A DNA stretch of 64,000 nt from Paraburkholderia sp. (GTDB taxonomy: Bacteria; Pseudomonadota; Gammaproteobacteria; Burkholderiales; Burkholderiaceae), in NCBI RefSeq assembly GCF_028283785.1, contig NZ_JAPWKB010000013.1, forward strand, positions 124,001 through 188,000, written 5' to 3'. Position 1 is the first letter of the stretch; the number at the start of each line of letters is the position of its first letter. Below, one piece after another: positions 28,009-38,627 of the stretch. Below the pieces are notes generated by a model. It saw only the letters and a program-made list of their open reading frames with translations, made no database searches and was not told the DNA's origin. Made by a program: the position numbers and the translations under genes.

Positions 28009-29694
28009 ATGAAGCGCTTTGCTGCCCTGTATACCGCGCTCGACGCCACGACATCGACCCATGACAAGCTCGATGCGCTGACGGCATACTTCGCCGCCGC
28101 GCAACCGGAAGATGCCGCGTGGGCGTCGTATTTCCTTGCGGGTGGCAAGCCGAGGCAGGCGGTGCCGACGCGTCAGCTGACTGACATTGCGTGCGAGCGC
28201 GCGGGTTTGCCGATGTGGTTGTTCGACGAGTCGTATCACGCAGTCGGCGATCTCGCGGAAACCATCGCGCATATCTTGCCGCCCGCACAGCGCTCGTCGG
28301 AACTTGGCTTGACGCAGTGGATCGAGCAGCGCGTGTTGCCATTGCGGGGCGTGACGGGCGATGAACTGCGCGAGCGCCTGGTCACGTATTGGGACGAACT
28401 CGACTGGAGCGGCCGTTTCCTGTTGAGCAAGCTGATCGGCGGCGGGTTCAGGGTTGGTGTCGCGCGACAACTGGTGGTGCGTGCACTGGCAGAAGTGGCG
28501 GGCGTCGATCACAAACGGATCGCGCAACGGATGGTCGGCTGGACCGATTCGACGCAAAAGCCCGATGCCGCGCGCTATCTGCGACTGATCGCTCCGGAGG
28601 CGGCCAACGATCCAAACGCCGCTGACATGACGTCCGTGGTTGCACACGATAGCGATCTCGGTTTGCCATACCCGTTCTTTCTCGCGCATCCGTTGCAGTC
28701 GGATGTCGATGCACTCGGTTCACCGGCAGACTGGTTGATCGAGTGGAAGTGGGACGGCATTCGCGCGCAAGTCGTGAAGCGCGCGGGGCGAGTGTGGGTG
28801 TGGTCGCGCGGTGAAGATCTGATCACCGAGCGTTTTCCCGAAATCGTTGCGATGGCGAACGACTTGCCCGACGGCACTGTGCTGGACGGCGAGATTCTCG
28901 CGTGGGAAGCGGGCGCGCCGATTCCATTGCCGTTTGCGCAGTTGCAACCACGAATCGCACGCAAGACGCTGACGAAAAAGATTCTGGCGGATTCGCCAGC
29001 TGCGTTTCTCGCATACGACCTGCTGGAAGCAAACAGCGAAGATCTGCGATTGACGCCGATCGCAACCCGTCGTGAACGGCTGGATGCGCTACGCGCATCG
29101 ATGAATGGCTCGCATGCGCACAACGCATGGCAGGTTTCGCCGCTGATCGATGCGTCGAACTGGGATGCGCTGCGCGCATTGCGTGAAGAAAGCCGCGCGC
29201 GCGGCGTTGAAGGACTGATGTTGAAGCAGCGTCAGTCGATGTATGGCGTGGGCCGCACCAAGGCGTCGGGAACATGGTGGAAATGGAAGATCGACCCCTA
29301 TGCGATCGATGCGGTGCTGCTCTACGCGCAACGCGGTCACGGGCGGCGGGCGAGCCTCTACACGGATTTCACGTTCGCGGTGTGGGACGAGGTGGACGGC
29401 ATGCGTACCTTGGTGCCGTTCGCCAAGGCGTACTCCGGACTGACCGACGAGGAAATGCGACAGGTCGATGCGGTGGTCAGGAAGACGACCGTCGAAAAGT
29501 TCGGCCCGGTGCGCAGCGTCACGCCAAGCCTCGTGTTCGAAATCGGTTTTGAAGGAATACAGGCAAGTCCGCGTCACAAGTCCGGTGTGGCGGTGCGCTT
29601 TCCGCGCATGTTGCGCTGGCGCACCGACAAACAGATCGACGACGCGGACACGCTGGCGATGCTGAAAGGATTTATCGACGACCGGCCCGGTTGA
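28009..29694 (+). CDS. ATP-dependent DNA ligase (LigB/LigC-type)
   Basis: 561 residues. An N-terminal helical DNA-binding domain (KRFAALYTALD ... TDIACERAGLPMWLFDE) precedes the nucleotidyltransferase core with adenylated lysine in LIEWKWDGIRAQ (motif I). Further motifs are DGTVLDGEILAW (motif III/IIIa), EGLMLKQ (motif IV) and GTWWKWKIDP (motif V), then an OB fold ending in GVAVRFPRMLRWR. It is not the housekeeping NAD-dependent LigA. Co-transcribed with the exonuclease gene, it probably works in a DNA end-processing and repair pathway; the Lhr helicase and phosphoesterase that often complete this set are not adjacent. Confidence 0.95.
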   Translation: MKRFAALYTALDATTSTHDKLDALTAYFAAAQPEDAAWASYFLAGGKPRQAVPTRQLTDIACERAGLPMWLFDESYHAVGDLAETIAHILPPAQRSSELGLTQWIEQRVLPLRGVTGDELRERLVTYWDELDWSGRFLLSKLIGGGFRVGVARQLVVRALAEVAGVDHKRIAQRMVGWTDSTQKPDAARYLRLIAPEAANDPNAADMTSVVAHDSDLGLPYPFFLAHPLQSDVDALGSPADWLIEWKWDGIRAQVVKRAGRVWVWSRGEDLITERFPEIVAMANDLPDGTVLDGEILAWEAGAPIPLPFAQLQPRIARKTLTKKILADSPAAFLAYDLLEANSEDLRLTPIATRRERLDALRASMNGSHAHNAWQVSPLIDASNWDALRALREESRARGVEGLMLKQRQSMYGVGRTKASGTWWKWKIDPYAIDAVLLYAQRGHGRRASLYTDFTFAVWDEVDGMRTLVPFAKAYSGLTDEEMRQVDAVVRKTTVEKFGPVRSVTPSLVFEIGFEGIQASPRHKSGVAVRFPRMLRWRTDKQIDDADTLAMLKGFIDDRPG

Positions 29695-29831
29695 ACGGGC
29701 CGCCACGACACGTGTGCGTCGGGCGCGGCGCACCGTTTATTGACCGACAAGACGCGGACGAACGACCGTGCGGTTGGACTGTGCGTTGCAAGCCAGCAGA
29801 GGCCAGCGGCTTGCAGCGTGAGGAGATCGTT

Positions 29832-30290
29832 GTGACGGGCAAAGACACCTTCGACGACAATGAAGATGTTGTCGTGTGGCGACCCATACCGCATGCGCTG
29901 GCTCTCCATCGGCGCGTGCTTGTCGTCGACGATTACGAGGAGGCGGCCGAAGCGCTGCAACTGCTTTTGCATGCCGATGGATTCGACTGCAAGGCATTGA
30001 ACGATCCGTTGTCCGTGTGCGAGATCGCACGGCAGTGGCAGCCGTTCGCCGTCGTGCTCGACATTGCGATGCCTGGACTCGACGGCCTCGAACTGGCGCG
30101 GCGGTTGCGCGCCAATCCTTCGACCGCGCATATGCTGCTGGTCGCATGTACCGCGTTCGCATCCCGCGACGACAAGGAACGCGCGCGCGCAGTCGGATTC
30201 GATGCGCACTGCGCGAAGCCGTTGACGCCGGAATTGCTGTTGCGGGTGCTGGAGCGGGCCACGGATCAGGTCGATCGCGGCCTTCAATGA
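29832..30290 (+). CDS. Stand-alone response regulator (receiver only)
   Basis: 152 residues from a GTG with AGGAGA six bases upstream. About 30 variable residues precede a receiver with DD pocket (VLVVDDYEEAAEAL), acceptor Asp in VVLDIAMPGLDGLE, Thr in ACTAFAS and Lys in HCAKPLTPE. There is no output domain, so it acts as a phosphate relay or protein-interaction module. No kinase adjoins it; the hybrid kinases in the window are candidates but this is inference. Confidence 0.88.
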   Translation: MTGKDTFDDNEDVVVWRPIPHALALHRRVLVVDDYEEAAEALQLLLHADGFDCKALNDPLSVCEIARQWQPFAVVLDIAMPGLDGLELARRLRANPSTAHMLLVACTAFASRDDKERARAVGFDAHCAKPLTPELLLRVLERATDQVDRGLQ

Positions 30291-30360
30291 GCGTGGCATT
30301 GTCAGAAGCGGGACGCACATCGGTGAGCATTGTGCATCCCCCGCCTGGCGTCTATTCAAT

Positions 30361-30816
30361 TCAATGCCGGCGTGTTTGCGACACACCTTCCAGCGTATCC
30401 GCCAGTTCATCCAGGGATGCGCGTGGCGCATGCGTTCCCATTCCGGCGTGTATCGCGCCTTTTCCGTCATCCAGCGATAACGCGCCGACCAGATGTTGCT
30501 GGTGATCCACGACAGACATGCGCTGCACCTGTCCGGCCGTCATGCGTCGTTGAACAACATCGAGATCGTCATCATCGAAACACCATGTTGCGTTTTCGCT
30601 TGCGATTTCGCGCACCGGCGTGCTACTGCTCTTTCCTTCCGACATCGCACGCACGGCGATATCGCGGTCGGTCACCATGCCGACCAGCCGGTGGTTCTCG
30701 CAAATCGGCAGCACGCTGACGTCGTAGCGACGCATCAGTTCTGCCGCATGCTTGATCGTGTCGCTCGGGCTGATGTCCACGACATCGCGGGACATCACTT
30801 CAGAAACGTGATGCAT
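30361..30816 (-). CDS. Tandem CBS-domain protein
   Basis: 151 residues made of two CBS domains: VMSRDVVDISPSDTIKHAAELM ... VGMVTDRDIAVRA and VREIASENATWCFDDDDLDVVQRRM ... LVGALSLDDG. Stand-alone CBS pairs bind adenine nucleotides and often act in stress or energy sensing. The strong ribosome site AAGGAGGA fixes the ATG at 30816; an upstream frame extension lacks support. It lies 89 bases after a PRC-barrel gene in the same direction, possibly one transcript. Confidence 0.9.
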   Translation of the reverse strand: MHHVSEVMSRDVVDISPSDTIKHAAELMRRYDVSVLPICENHRLVGMVTDRDIAVRAMSEGKSSSTPVREIASENATWCFDDDDLDVVQRRMTAGQVQRMSVVDHQQHLVGALSLDDGKGAIHAGMGTHAPRASLDELADTLEGVSQTRRH

Positions 30817-30905
30817 GAAATCCTCCTTGCACTGAGTGGAAGGTGACGCTGGCTTGAAAACTTTACCGGTCGCACGCGTCGTTCGACACGCGACGACCGT
30901 ATCGA

Positions 30906-31307
30906 TCAATCCGGCGCGTACTTGAATTCGGGCATGGCCTTTAGCGATTCCGACGTCACATCGGGCATCACGACCTGCGTTTTCGATATCTGCAGATGTG
31001 ACATCGGGACGGCAACCAGATGCTTGCCCATGCCCATGAAACCGCCCACCGAGAGGATGGCGAACGAGCCCTGATCGTTGGGCGCGATGATCAGGTCATC
31101 GACGGAACCGACCTTGTCCTTGTTACGATCGTAGACGGGCGCACCGCTCAGCTTCGATGCGCGAAAGCCGGACGCGACCTGAACCACATCGGTATGTTTT
31201 TCGGTGATCGACTGTGGCGTGCCTTGTGCGACAGCGCTGGCGGACCAACCGGTTGAAACAAGCGCGGCCAGCAGCGCGGTGGAACTCAGTCTCGTGATTG
31301 TTTTCAT
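30906..31307 (-). CDS. Periplasmic PRC-barrel domain protein
   Basis: 133 residues. A signal peptide (MKTITRLSSTALLAALVSTGWSA ... AVAQ) is followed by a PRC-barrel core: GFRASKLSGAPVYDRNKDKVGSVDDLIIAP, GSFAILSVGGFMGMGKHLVAVP. AGGGAGAA precedes the ATG. Secreted PRC-barrel proteins are frequent in soil proteobacteria and are associated with stress or biofilm conditions; no defined biochemical role. Divergent from glgX. Confidence 0.9.
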   Translation of the reverse strand: MKTITRLSSTALLAALVSTGWSASAVAQGTPQSITEKHTDVVQVASGFRASKLSGAPVYDRNKDKVGSVDDLIIAPNDQGSFAILSVGGFMGMGKHLVAVPMSHLQISKTQVVMPDVTSESLKAMPEFKYAPD

Positions 31308-31494
31308 CTGCTTTCTCCCTGATGCATGACATGCGATATTGCATGGGCTCGCGCGTACTGCGCGGTCTCAACAGACGGTCTTGCAAGGACCGTGCCGCTA
31401 TCTCCCGAGCGGGACCGGAACTTGCAGGAGCAGTGTGATCCGTCGCTTCGATCTCGCTTCGTTTCCTCCACCCATTGCCCAAGGAAATACCAAC

Positions 31495-33699
<2,205 letters not shown>

Positions 33700-33729
33700 T
33701 CTGATCGACGAAACGACGAGGACATTGAT

Positions 33730-33927
33730 ATGGCAAAGATGTCGATTGATGAGCAGATCCGTACTCGCGCCTACTATCTGTGGCAGAACGCGAAGCATCC
33801 GAAGACCAGTCCGGATGATTACTGGGAACAGGCGCGGCTGGAGATAGAAGGCGAGGGTGTGGGCGGCGAAGCGAATGCGGAGGCCGACGCGCTCTCTAAA
33901 CGAATCGACCCGCCGCCGAAGGAGTAA
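33730..33927 (+). CDS. DUF2934 domain protein
   Basis: 65 residues. The core IRTRAYYLWQNAKHPKTSPDDYWEQARLEIE matches the DUF2934 pattern, a short helical motif found beside glycogen and trehalose metabolism genes in proteobacteria. It begins 30 bases after the glgX stop and is probably co-transcribed with it. Function unknown. Confidence 0.88.
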   Translation: MAKMSIDEQIRTRAYYLWQNAKHPKTSPDDYWEQARLEIEGEGVGGEANAEADALSKRIDPPPKE

Positions 33928-33965
33928 TCCGCAGCGGCCTATGTGTCCCGAGCGATGTCCGACCC

Positions 33966-36086
33966 ATGAACGACGCGACCGATCCGCCGCCGCAACGGCC
34001 CGCCACCCGCATTTCGCCATCGTCGACGCCGGGTATCGATGGGCTGGTGACGCTTGCGGTCGGCGTGACGGTGGTGGCCGGGCTTTACTTCGGCCGCGCG
34101 GTGTTGATTCCAATCACGCTCGCGATTCTGCTGAGTTTTCTCGTCGCGCCGCTGGCGGATTTCATGCGCCGTTTTCGGATCGGGCATGTGGCGTCGGTAT
34201 TCGTCGCAGTCGGGTTGTCGGTTTCGGTGATCGTGCTATTTGGCACCGTGATCGCCACGCAATTGACCGATCTCGCCGCAGGTATTCCTCGCTATCAGGC
34301 GACCATCGAACGTAAGCTCGACGCCGCGCATAACGTCACCGTCGGCCGGCTGGATCATTTTGCAAGCGTCGCGGGTCAGGCATTGCAGCGCGTGACCGCA
34401 GAGCCGCCCGCTGCGCCCGCCGATCGCGCACCGCATGCGTTGACACCGACGCCTTCGCGTTCATCGCGTTCATCTCAGACCTCGCCGCCATCATCGCAAT
34501 CGTCGGCGTCGTCGCAACCTGATGCTGCGATGCCCGTCGAAGTACGCGAGCCGGTTCCTACGCCGTTCGAGCTGGCTCGACGTGTCGTGTCGCCCGTCAT
34601 CAGTCCGCTGGAAACCACCTTTATCGTATTCGTCGTGATGGTGGTGATTCTGCTGCAGCGCGACGATCTGCGCGATCGCGCAATCCGTTTGTTCGGATCG
34701 CGCGACCTGCACCGCACGACGACCGTGATGGACGAAGCCGCGCGACGGCTGAGTCGCTACTTCGTTTCGCAACTCGGTGTGAATGCCGGCGTGGGCGTCC
34801 TGGTCGGCGTGGGTTTGCAGATCATCGGCGTGCCGAGCCCTGTTTTGTGGGGCATTATGGCCGCGCTGCTGCGCCTCGTGCCGTACGTCGGCATCTGGAT
34901 TTCAGCGGCGCTCGCGACGGCGCTGGCGGCCGCTGTCGGGCCCGGATGGTCGATGGCGTTGTGGTCGATTGCGTTGTTCGTGACTGTCGAAGTCGTCGTG
35001 GGACAAGTGGTCGAGCCTCTGCTTTACGGACACAGTACGGGCCTTTCGCCATTTTCGGTGGTGGTCGCCGCGATTTTCTGGAGTTCGATCTGGGGGCCGA
35101 TCGGGCTGATCCTCTCGACGCCATTGACACTGTGCCTGCTCGTTCTTGGCCGCCATGTCCGACGGCTCGAATTTCTCGATGTGCTGCTCGGCGATCAACC
35201 CGCACTCACGCCCGTCGAAAATTTCTACCAGCGCGCATTGGCCGGCGATCCGGACGAGGCGATCGGCCAGGCGGAAATCATGCTGCGCGACAGATCGCTA
35301 GCGACGTATTACGACGAGGTCGCGATCAAAGGCTTGCGGCTCGCCGCAAACGACGTCGTGCGCGGGCGCGTGACCGCCGCCCAACTCGCGCGGATCGAAA
35401 CGACGACCAACGACCTGATGGAAGGGTTGGAGAGCTACGACGATATAGAGCCCGGTTCGTCTATGCCAGCGTCGGTTGCTTCGACGTCGGAATCGATACA
35501 GGAAGAGCCGCCACTTGCGCCGGTTTCGTTATCGTCCGGTACGGAAGAGGAACATACGTCAGCATCCGGTAGCTTCGATCCACGCGCATCGAGCGAAACC
35601 GTTGCGTCAGGTGACACGATGACTGGCGCGCGTCATCGCGTGATCTGCATTTCCGGGCGTGGGCCGCTCGATGCGCTGGCGTCATCGATCGTCGTGCAGT
35701 TGCTCGGCAAGCATGAATTCGAATGCCGGATCGTCCCGAACGAGGCCGCTTCGCGAACCACGATCGCGACGCTCGATATCGCCGACGTCGATCTGGTTTG
35801 CATTTTCTACCTTCAGATAGAGGGTATTCCGTCTCATCTTCGCTATCTTGTGAAACGGGTGCGCGAGCGTTTGCCGGATGCATCGATCGTAGTGGGCTTG
35901 TGGCCGTCGGGTCTGACGGATCGCTGGAGCGAAGACCTGCAAAGCGCACTCGGCGCGGATCACTATGCGACGTCGATGAAAGACATGATTCATGCATGCA
36001 TGAAGTTTTCGACGCAACCGCCTGCCGCGACGTATGCGAACGGTGTGCGTGAATCCGCGCATCCCGTCGATGGCGTCGCGGCCTGA
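33966..36086 (+). CDS. AI-2E family transporter with large C-terminal cytosolic extension
   Basis: 706 residues. The membrane part (about 20-410) has the AI-2E/PerM signatures: an initial helix pair, LVAPLADFMRRF, then a cytosolic loop with a Ser/Pro-rich insert (about 140-195), and late helices GVPSPVLWGIMAALLRLVPYVG, EPLLYGHSTGLSPFSVVVAA and FWSSIWGPIGLILSTPLT. The extension has helical repeats (420-500), an acidic linker and a Rossmann-like domain (about 555-685: RVICISGRGPLDALASSIVVQLL ... DVDLVCIFYLQ). That domain resembles the B12-binding fold but lacks its DxHxxG cobalamin ligand motif. AI-2 transport is only shown for few members; substrate unknown. Confidence 0.85.
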   Translation: MNDATDPPPQRPATRISPSSTPGIDGLVTLAVGVTVVAGLYFGRAVLIPITLAILLSFLVAPLADFMRRFRIGHVASVFVAVGLSVSVIVLFGTVIATQLTDLAAGIPRYQATIERKLDAAHNVTVGRLDHFASVAGQALQRVTAEPPAAPADRAPHALTPTPSRSSRSSQTSPPSSQSSASSQPDAAMPVEVREPVPTPFELARRVVSPVISPLETTFIVFVVMVVILLQRDDLRDRAIRLFGSRDLHRTTTVMDEAARRLSRYFVSQLGVNAGVGVLVGVGLQIIGVPSPVLWGIMAALLRLVPYVGIWISAALATALAAAVGPGWSMALWSIALFVTVEVVVGQVVEPLLYGHSTGLSPFSVVVAAIFWSSIWGPIGLILSTPLTLCLLVLGRHVRRLEFLDVLLGDQPALTPVENFYQRALAGDPDEAIGQAEIMLRDRSLATYYDEVAIKGLRLAANDVVRGRVTAAQLARIETTTNDLMEGLESYDDIEPGSSMPASVASTSESIQEEPPLAPVSLSSGTEEEHTSASGSFDPRASSETVASGDTMTGARHRVICISGRGPLDALASSIVVQLLGKHEFECRIVPNEAASRTTIATLDIADVDLVCIFYLQIEGIPSHLRYLVKRVRERLPDASIVVGLWPSGLTDRWSEDLQSALGADHYATSMKDMIHACMKFSTQPPAATYANGVRESAHPVDGVAA

Positions 36087-36090
36087 GCGG

Positions 36091-36425
36091 TCAGTCGGTA
36101 TCCTGCCAGCCTCCACCCAACGCCTTGTAAAGCGCGACGAGATCTGTCGTGACCTGCACGGTGCCTTGTTGTGCGTATTGCTGACGCGCGTGTTGCTCGC
36201 TCCGAACGGGTAGAACAGATGTGACCAACGCGACAGATCGCTGGCATTCGTAGCGCGTGTGCCGATGTAGCCCGTCAGCGATATGTCCGGATAAAACTGC
36301 GCGACGGCAACGCCGACATTCGCGAGTGCTGCGTGCAGGTCGGTCTCGGTACGGCGGGCACTCTGCCCGGCGTTGATAGCCCGTTCAGTGCTTATGTAAT
36401 CTGCTGGTCGAGCTGACTTAAGCAA
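36091..36425 (-). pseudogene. Decayed NodT/OprM-type outer-membrane efflux lipoprotein
   Basis: Two recognisable fragments lie head to tail in different frames. One reads ETDLHAALANVGVAVAQFYPD ... SLTGYIGTRATNASDLSRW, the centre of NodT-family outer-membrane factors. The other reads RQQYAQQGTVQVTTDLVALYKALGGGW, the family C-terminus, ending in a TGA at 36091. The junction near 36200 skips roughly 100-150 residues, and the N-terminal half of the gene is absent. No pump genes remain nearby. A relic of a former RND-type operon. Confidence 0.8.
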
Positions 36426-36428
36426 TTG

Positions 36429-36464
36429 CGCGCGGCGGCATGCATGACCGGATGCCGCCGCGCG
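36429..36464. repeat. 13-bp perfect hairpin containing GCATGC
   Basis: CGCGCGGCGGCAT (36429-36441) pairs with ATGCCGCCGCGCG (36452-36464) around a ten-base loop. It lies between the pseudogene and a small leftward gene ending at 36474, so it may be that gene's transcript end, although a T-tract is missing on that strand. Confidence 0.7.
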
Positions 36465-36473
36465 ATACAGTCG

Positions 36474-36647
36474 TTATTTTTTGCTGCCCGAACCGGATGT
36501 GTCTTTCGACTTGTCGTCGTCGGTTTCGATGCGGGTCGTGCCGCCAGTGGACGGTGGATCGCTTGCCGGGAAGGTGTCTTCGTTGGCCTTGTCGATCTGC
36601 TTCTCAGATTTGTCGGCATGCGGATGCTGTTCTTTGGGTTCGCTCAT
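36474..36647 (-). CDS. Small acidic disordered protein
   Basis: 57 residues, MSEPKEQHPHADKSEKQIDK, continuing with DTFPASDPPS, a motif common to many short proteobacterial proteins of unknown role. The ATG at 36647 has AAGGAG six bases upstream; an ATG six bases earlier is too close to that site. The C-terminus is Lys/Asp/Ser-rich. No fold expected. Confidence 0.7.
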   Translation of the reverse strand: MSEPKEQHPHADKSEKQIDKANEDTFPASDPPSTGGTTRIETDDDKSKDTSGSGSKK

Positions 36648-36825
36648 CTTCATCTCCTTCGGATGCGGCACGTAAATGCCGTCAGTTGTCGCGGTTAGGG
36701 GCGAACGCCGAGCCGTGGCGGCTCCTTCAAACTGGGTGTTGCGCTCATGGCGCGTGGTGTGCCCATTTGCGACGTAGCAAGAACCGGACTCGACCCGAAT
36801 TCGCGCGTCCCGATACAGGCACGAT

Positions 36826-36848
36826 ATGCATGCGTCCAACGCATGCAT
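36826..36848. repeat. GCATGC palindrome pair
   Basis: ATGCATGCGT (36826-36835) pairs with ACGCATGCAT (36839-36848) over a three-base loop, just beyond the 3-prime end of the broken oxidoreductase gene. The rest of 36648-36867 shows no gene. Confidence 0.65.
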
Positions 36849-36867
36849 CGCAGACATGCGCTTATTC

Positions 36868-38444
36868 CTATTGTTTTTCGCCGATGAGCCTTACAGCGTC
36901 CGCTTGAGAAAGCGGCGCGCGCATCGCTTCGATCAGCCGCGCGGTGGTCGCTTCACGCTCGCATGCGAGCGCGGCGACCAGTTGTCCGTCCTTGACGAAC
37001 AGCGCGATAAATTGCTGGGCAGAGAGTTTTCCTTCGATCACGACATCGTCCCAGTCGCGTGGATGCCCGAGATATTCGAAGCGCTTTCCGTAGTGGTAAG
37101 TCCAAAAGTACGGCACGCCGTCGTACTGCGCTGGCGCGGCGCGGCGCGGGACGGGTTCGACGCGAATCCGTCGACCATATTGCGAGCGGCGATACGCGCG
37201 TGCTGTTGCGCGACGCGCCAATGTTCTATCCGAACGTGCGGACCGTTTTTCGTCAAAGGAAAGCTCACGATATCGCCGGCAGCATAGAGACCCGGCGCGG
37301 CTTGCATGCCGGCATCGACCGCGATGGCCCCGTCTTTCTCCAGCGTCACCCCTTCGACAAAATCCGTGGCGGGCGTGACGCCGGTGCCGATCAGCACGGC
37401 GTCGGCGGGAAGATGGGCGCCGCTATCCAGCGTGACGGAGTGCACGGCGCCCTCATCGCCTTCGAGCGCGATCACTTTGGTCCCGAGCCGGAATGTCACG
37501 CCATTGTCTTCATGCAGGCGTTGAAACATGGTGCCGATTTCTTCGCAGAACTGCTTGGCAAAAGGAATTTTTTCGGGCGACGTGATCGTGACCGCAACGT
37601 GGCGCTTGCGCAGCGCGGACGCAGCTTCGAGGCCGATAAAGCTGCTACCGATAATGACCGCGCGCCGATGATCGGGCAGGCCGTCCATCAGCGCGCGCGA
37701 ATCGTCGAGACTGCGCAGCAGATACACGCGCGAGAGGTGACGGCCGGGCAAGCCAGGCACGATCGGTTTGCCGCCCGGTGCGAGTAGCGCGGCATCGTAT
37801 TCGAGTTCGCGGCCATCCTGAAGGTGGACGACCCGTTTGCGCGGATCGAGGCGTGTTACATCGGCAACGACGCGCTGGATATCTGCGCGTTCAAGGAATC
37901 CGTCGGGCAGCAGGGGTGGCACGTCGTCAGGTTTCATCTCGCCGGACATCACGAACTTGCTAAGCGCGGTGCGATCGTATGGCGGGGCGGTTTCGTTACC
38001 GACGAGGCTGATGCGTCCCGCGAAGCCGAACTCGCGCAGTGCAGCGCATGCGGCGGCGCCTGCCGCACCCGCACCGACAATCGCAACATGCCGCGAGTCC
38101 GCTTGTGCGGGCTGCGCGGCGGGCGGAATTTTGTCCGGCGATACCAGAACGTCGTCGCCGGAGATCGTCACCGGATAACGGTCTAGTGGAAAGAGTGCGG
38201 GTGGTTCGATCAGATCGCCAGTAGACGCGTCGAATGTCGCTTTATGCCACGGGCACACGATCCGCCCGTTACACAATGCGCCTTCTTCCAGCGGTGCGCC
38301 TGCATGCGGACAATCGGCGGTGAACGCATGGACCGTGCTTCCAGCGCGGACCAGCAACACTTTTTCGCCATCGACTTCGACGCGTGTTGCATGGCTTTCA
38401 TGCAATTGCGAGAGGCGGGCAACGGGTTGGGCAGAGCGCGGCAT
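36868..38444 (-). pseudogene. Rieske-FAD/NAD(P)H oxidoreductase, frameshifted
   Basis: The N-terminal Rieske domain (about 5-95) has ligands in CPHAGAPLEEG and CPWHKATFD. The reductase part has an FAD loop VGAGAAGAAACAAL, ALLAPGG, NAD loop IIGSSFIGLEAASALRKR and FAD motif GLYAAGDI, as in AIF-like and ferredoxin reductases. The frame leaves the family after AARNMVDGFASNPSRAAP; the expected C-terminus (AQYDGVPYFWTYHYGKRFEYLGHP ...) is in another frame and runs to 36868. Deleting one five-base unit of (GCGCG)3 at 37134-37148 rejoins them into about 523 residues. As read, the product is 468 residues with a wrong tail of about 30, ending at 37038. Confidence 0.85.
37134..37148. repeat. (GCGCG)3 pentanucleotide tract at the frameshift
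   Basis: Three tandem GCGCG units on the + strand, inside the oxidoreductase gene. Two units would keep the frame open through both family-like segments; three put it out of frame. Confidence 0.8.
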
Positions 38445-38555
38445 CGGTTTCCCCTGAACTCGAAAGACGACAGGACGCGCACGCGTGCGATCGTCGTGAA
38501 CGCACTAGCAAACCATGTGCCGTCGTTGTGCGCTGACTTGCGCTGTGTCCTTACG

Positions 38556-38588
38556 CATGCTCGCATGCACAGCGCGCATGCGAGCATG
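38556..38588. repeat. 13-bp GCATGC hairpin
   Basis: CATGCTCGCATGC (38556-38568) pairs with GCATGCGAGCATG (38576-38588) around a seven-base loop. It lies in the 183-base gap between two leftward genes, upstream of the broken oxidoreductase and just after the lipoprotein stop, so it could end the lipoprotein transcript. Confidence 0.75.
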
Positions 38589-38627
38589 GGCAAGACGACC
38601 GATCCGCCCGAGCCGTGACCGGCAAAA

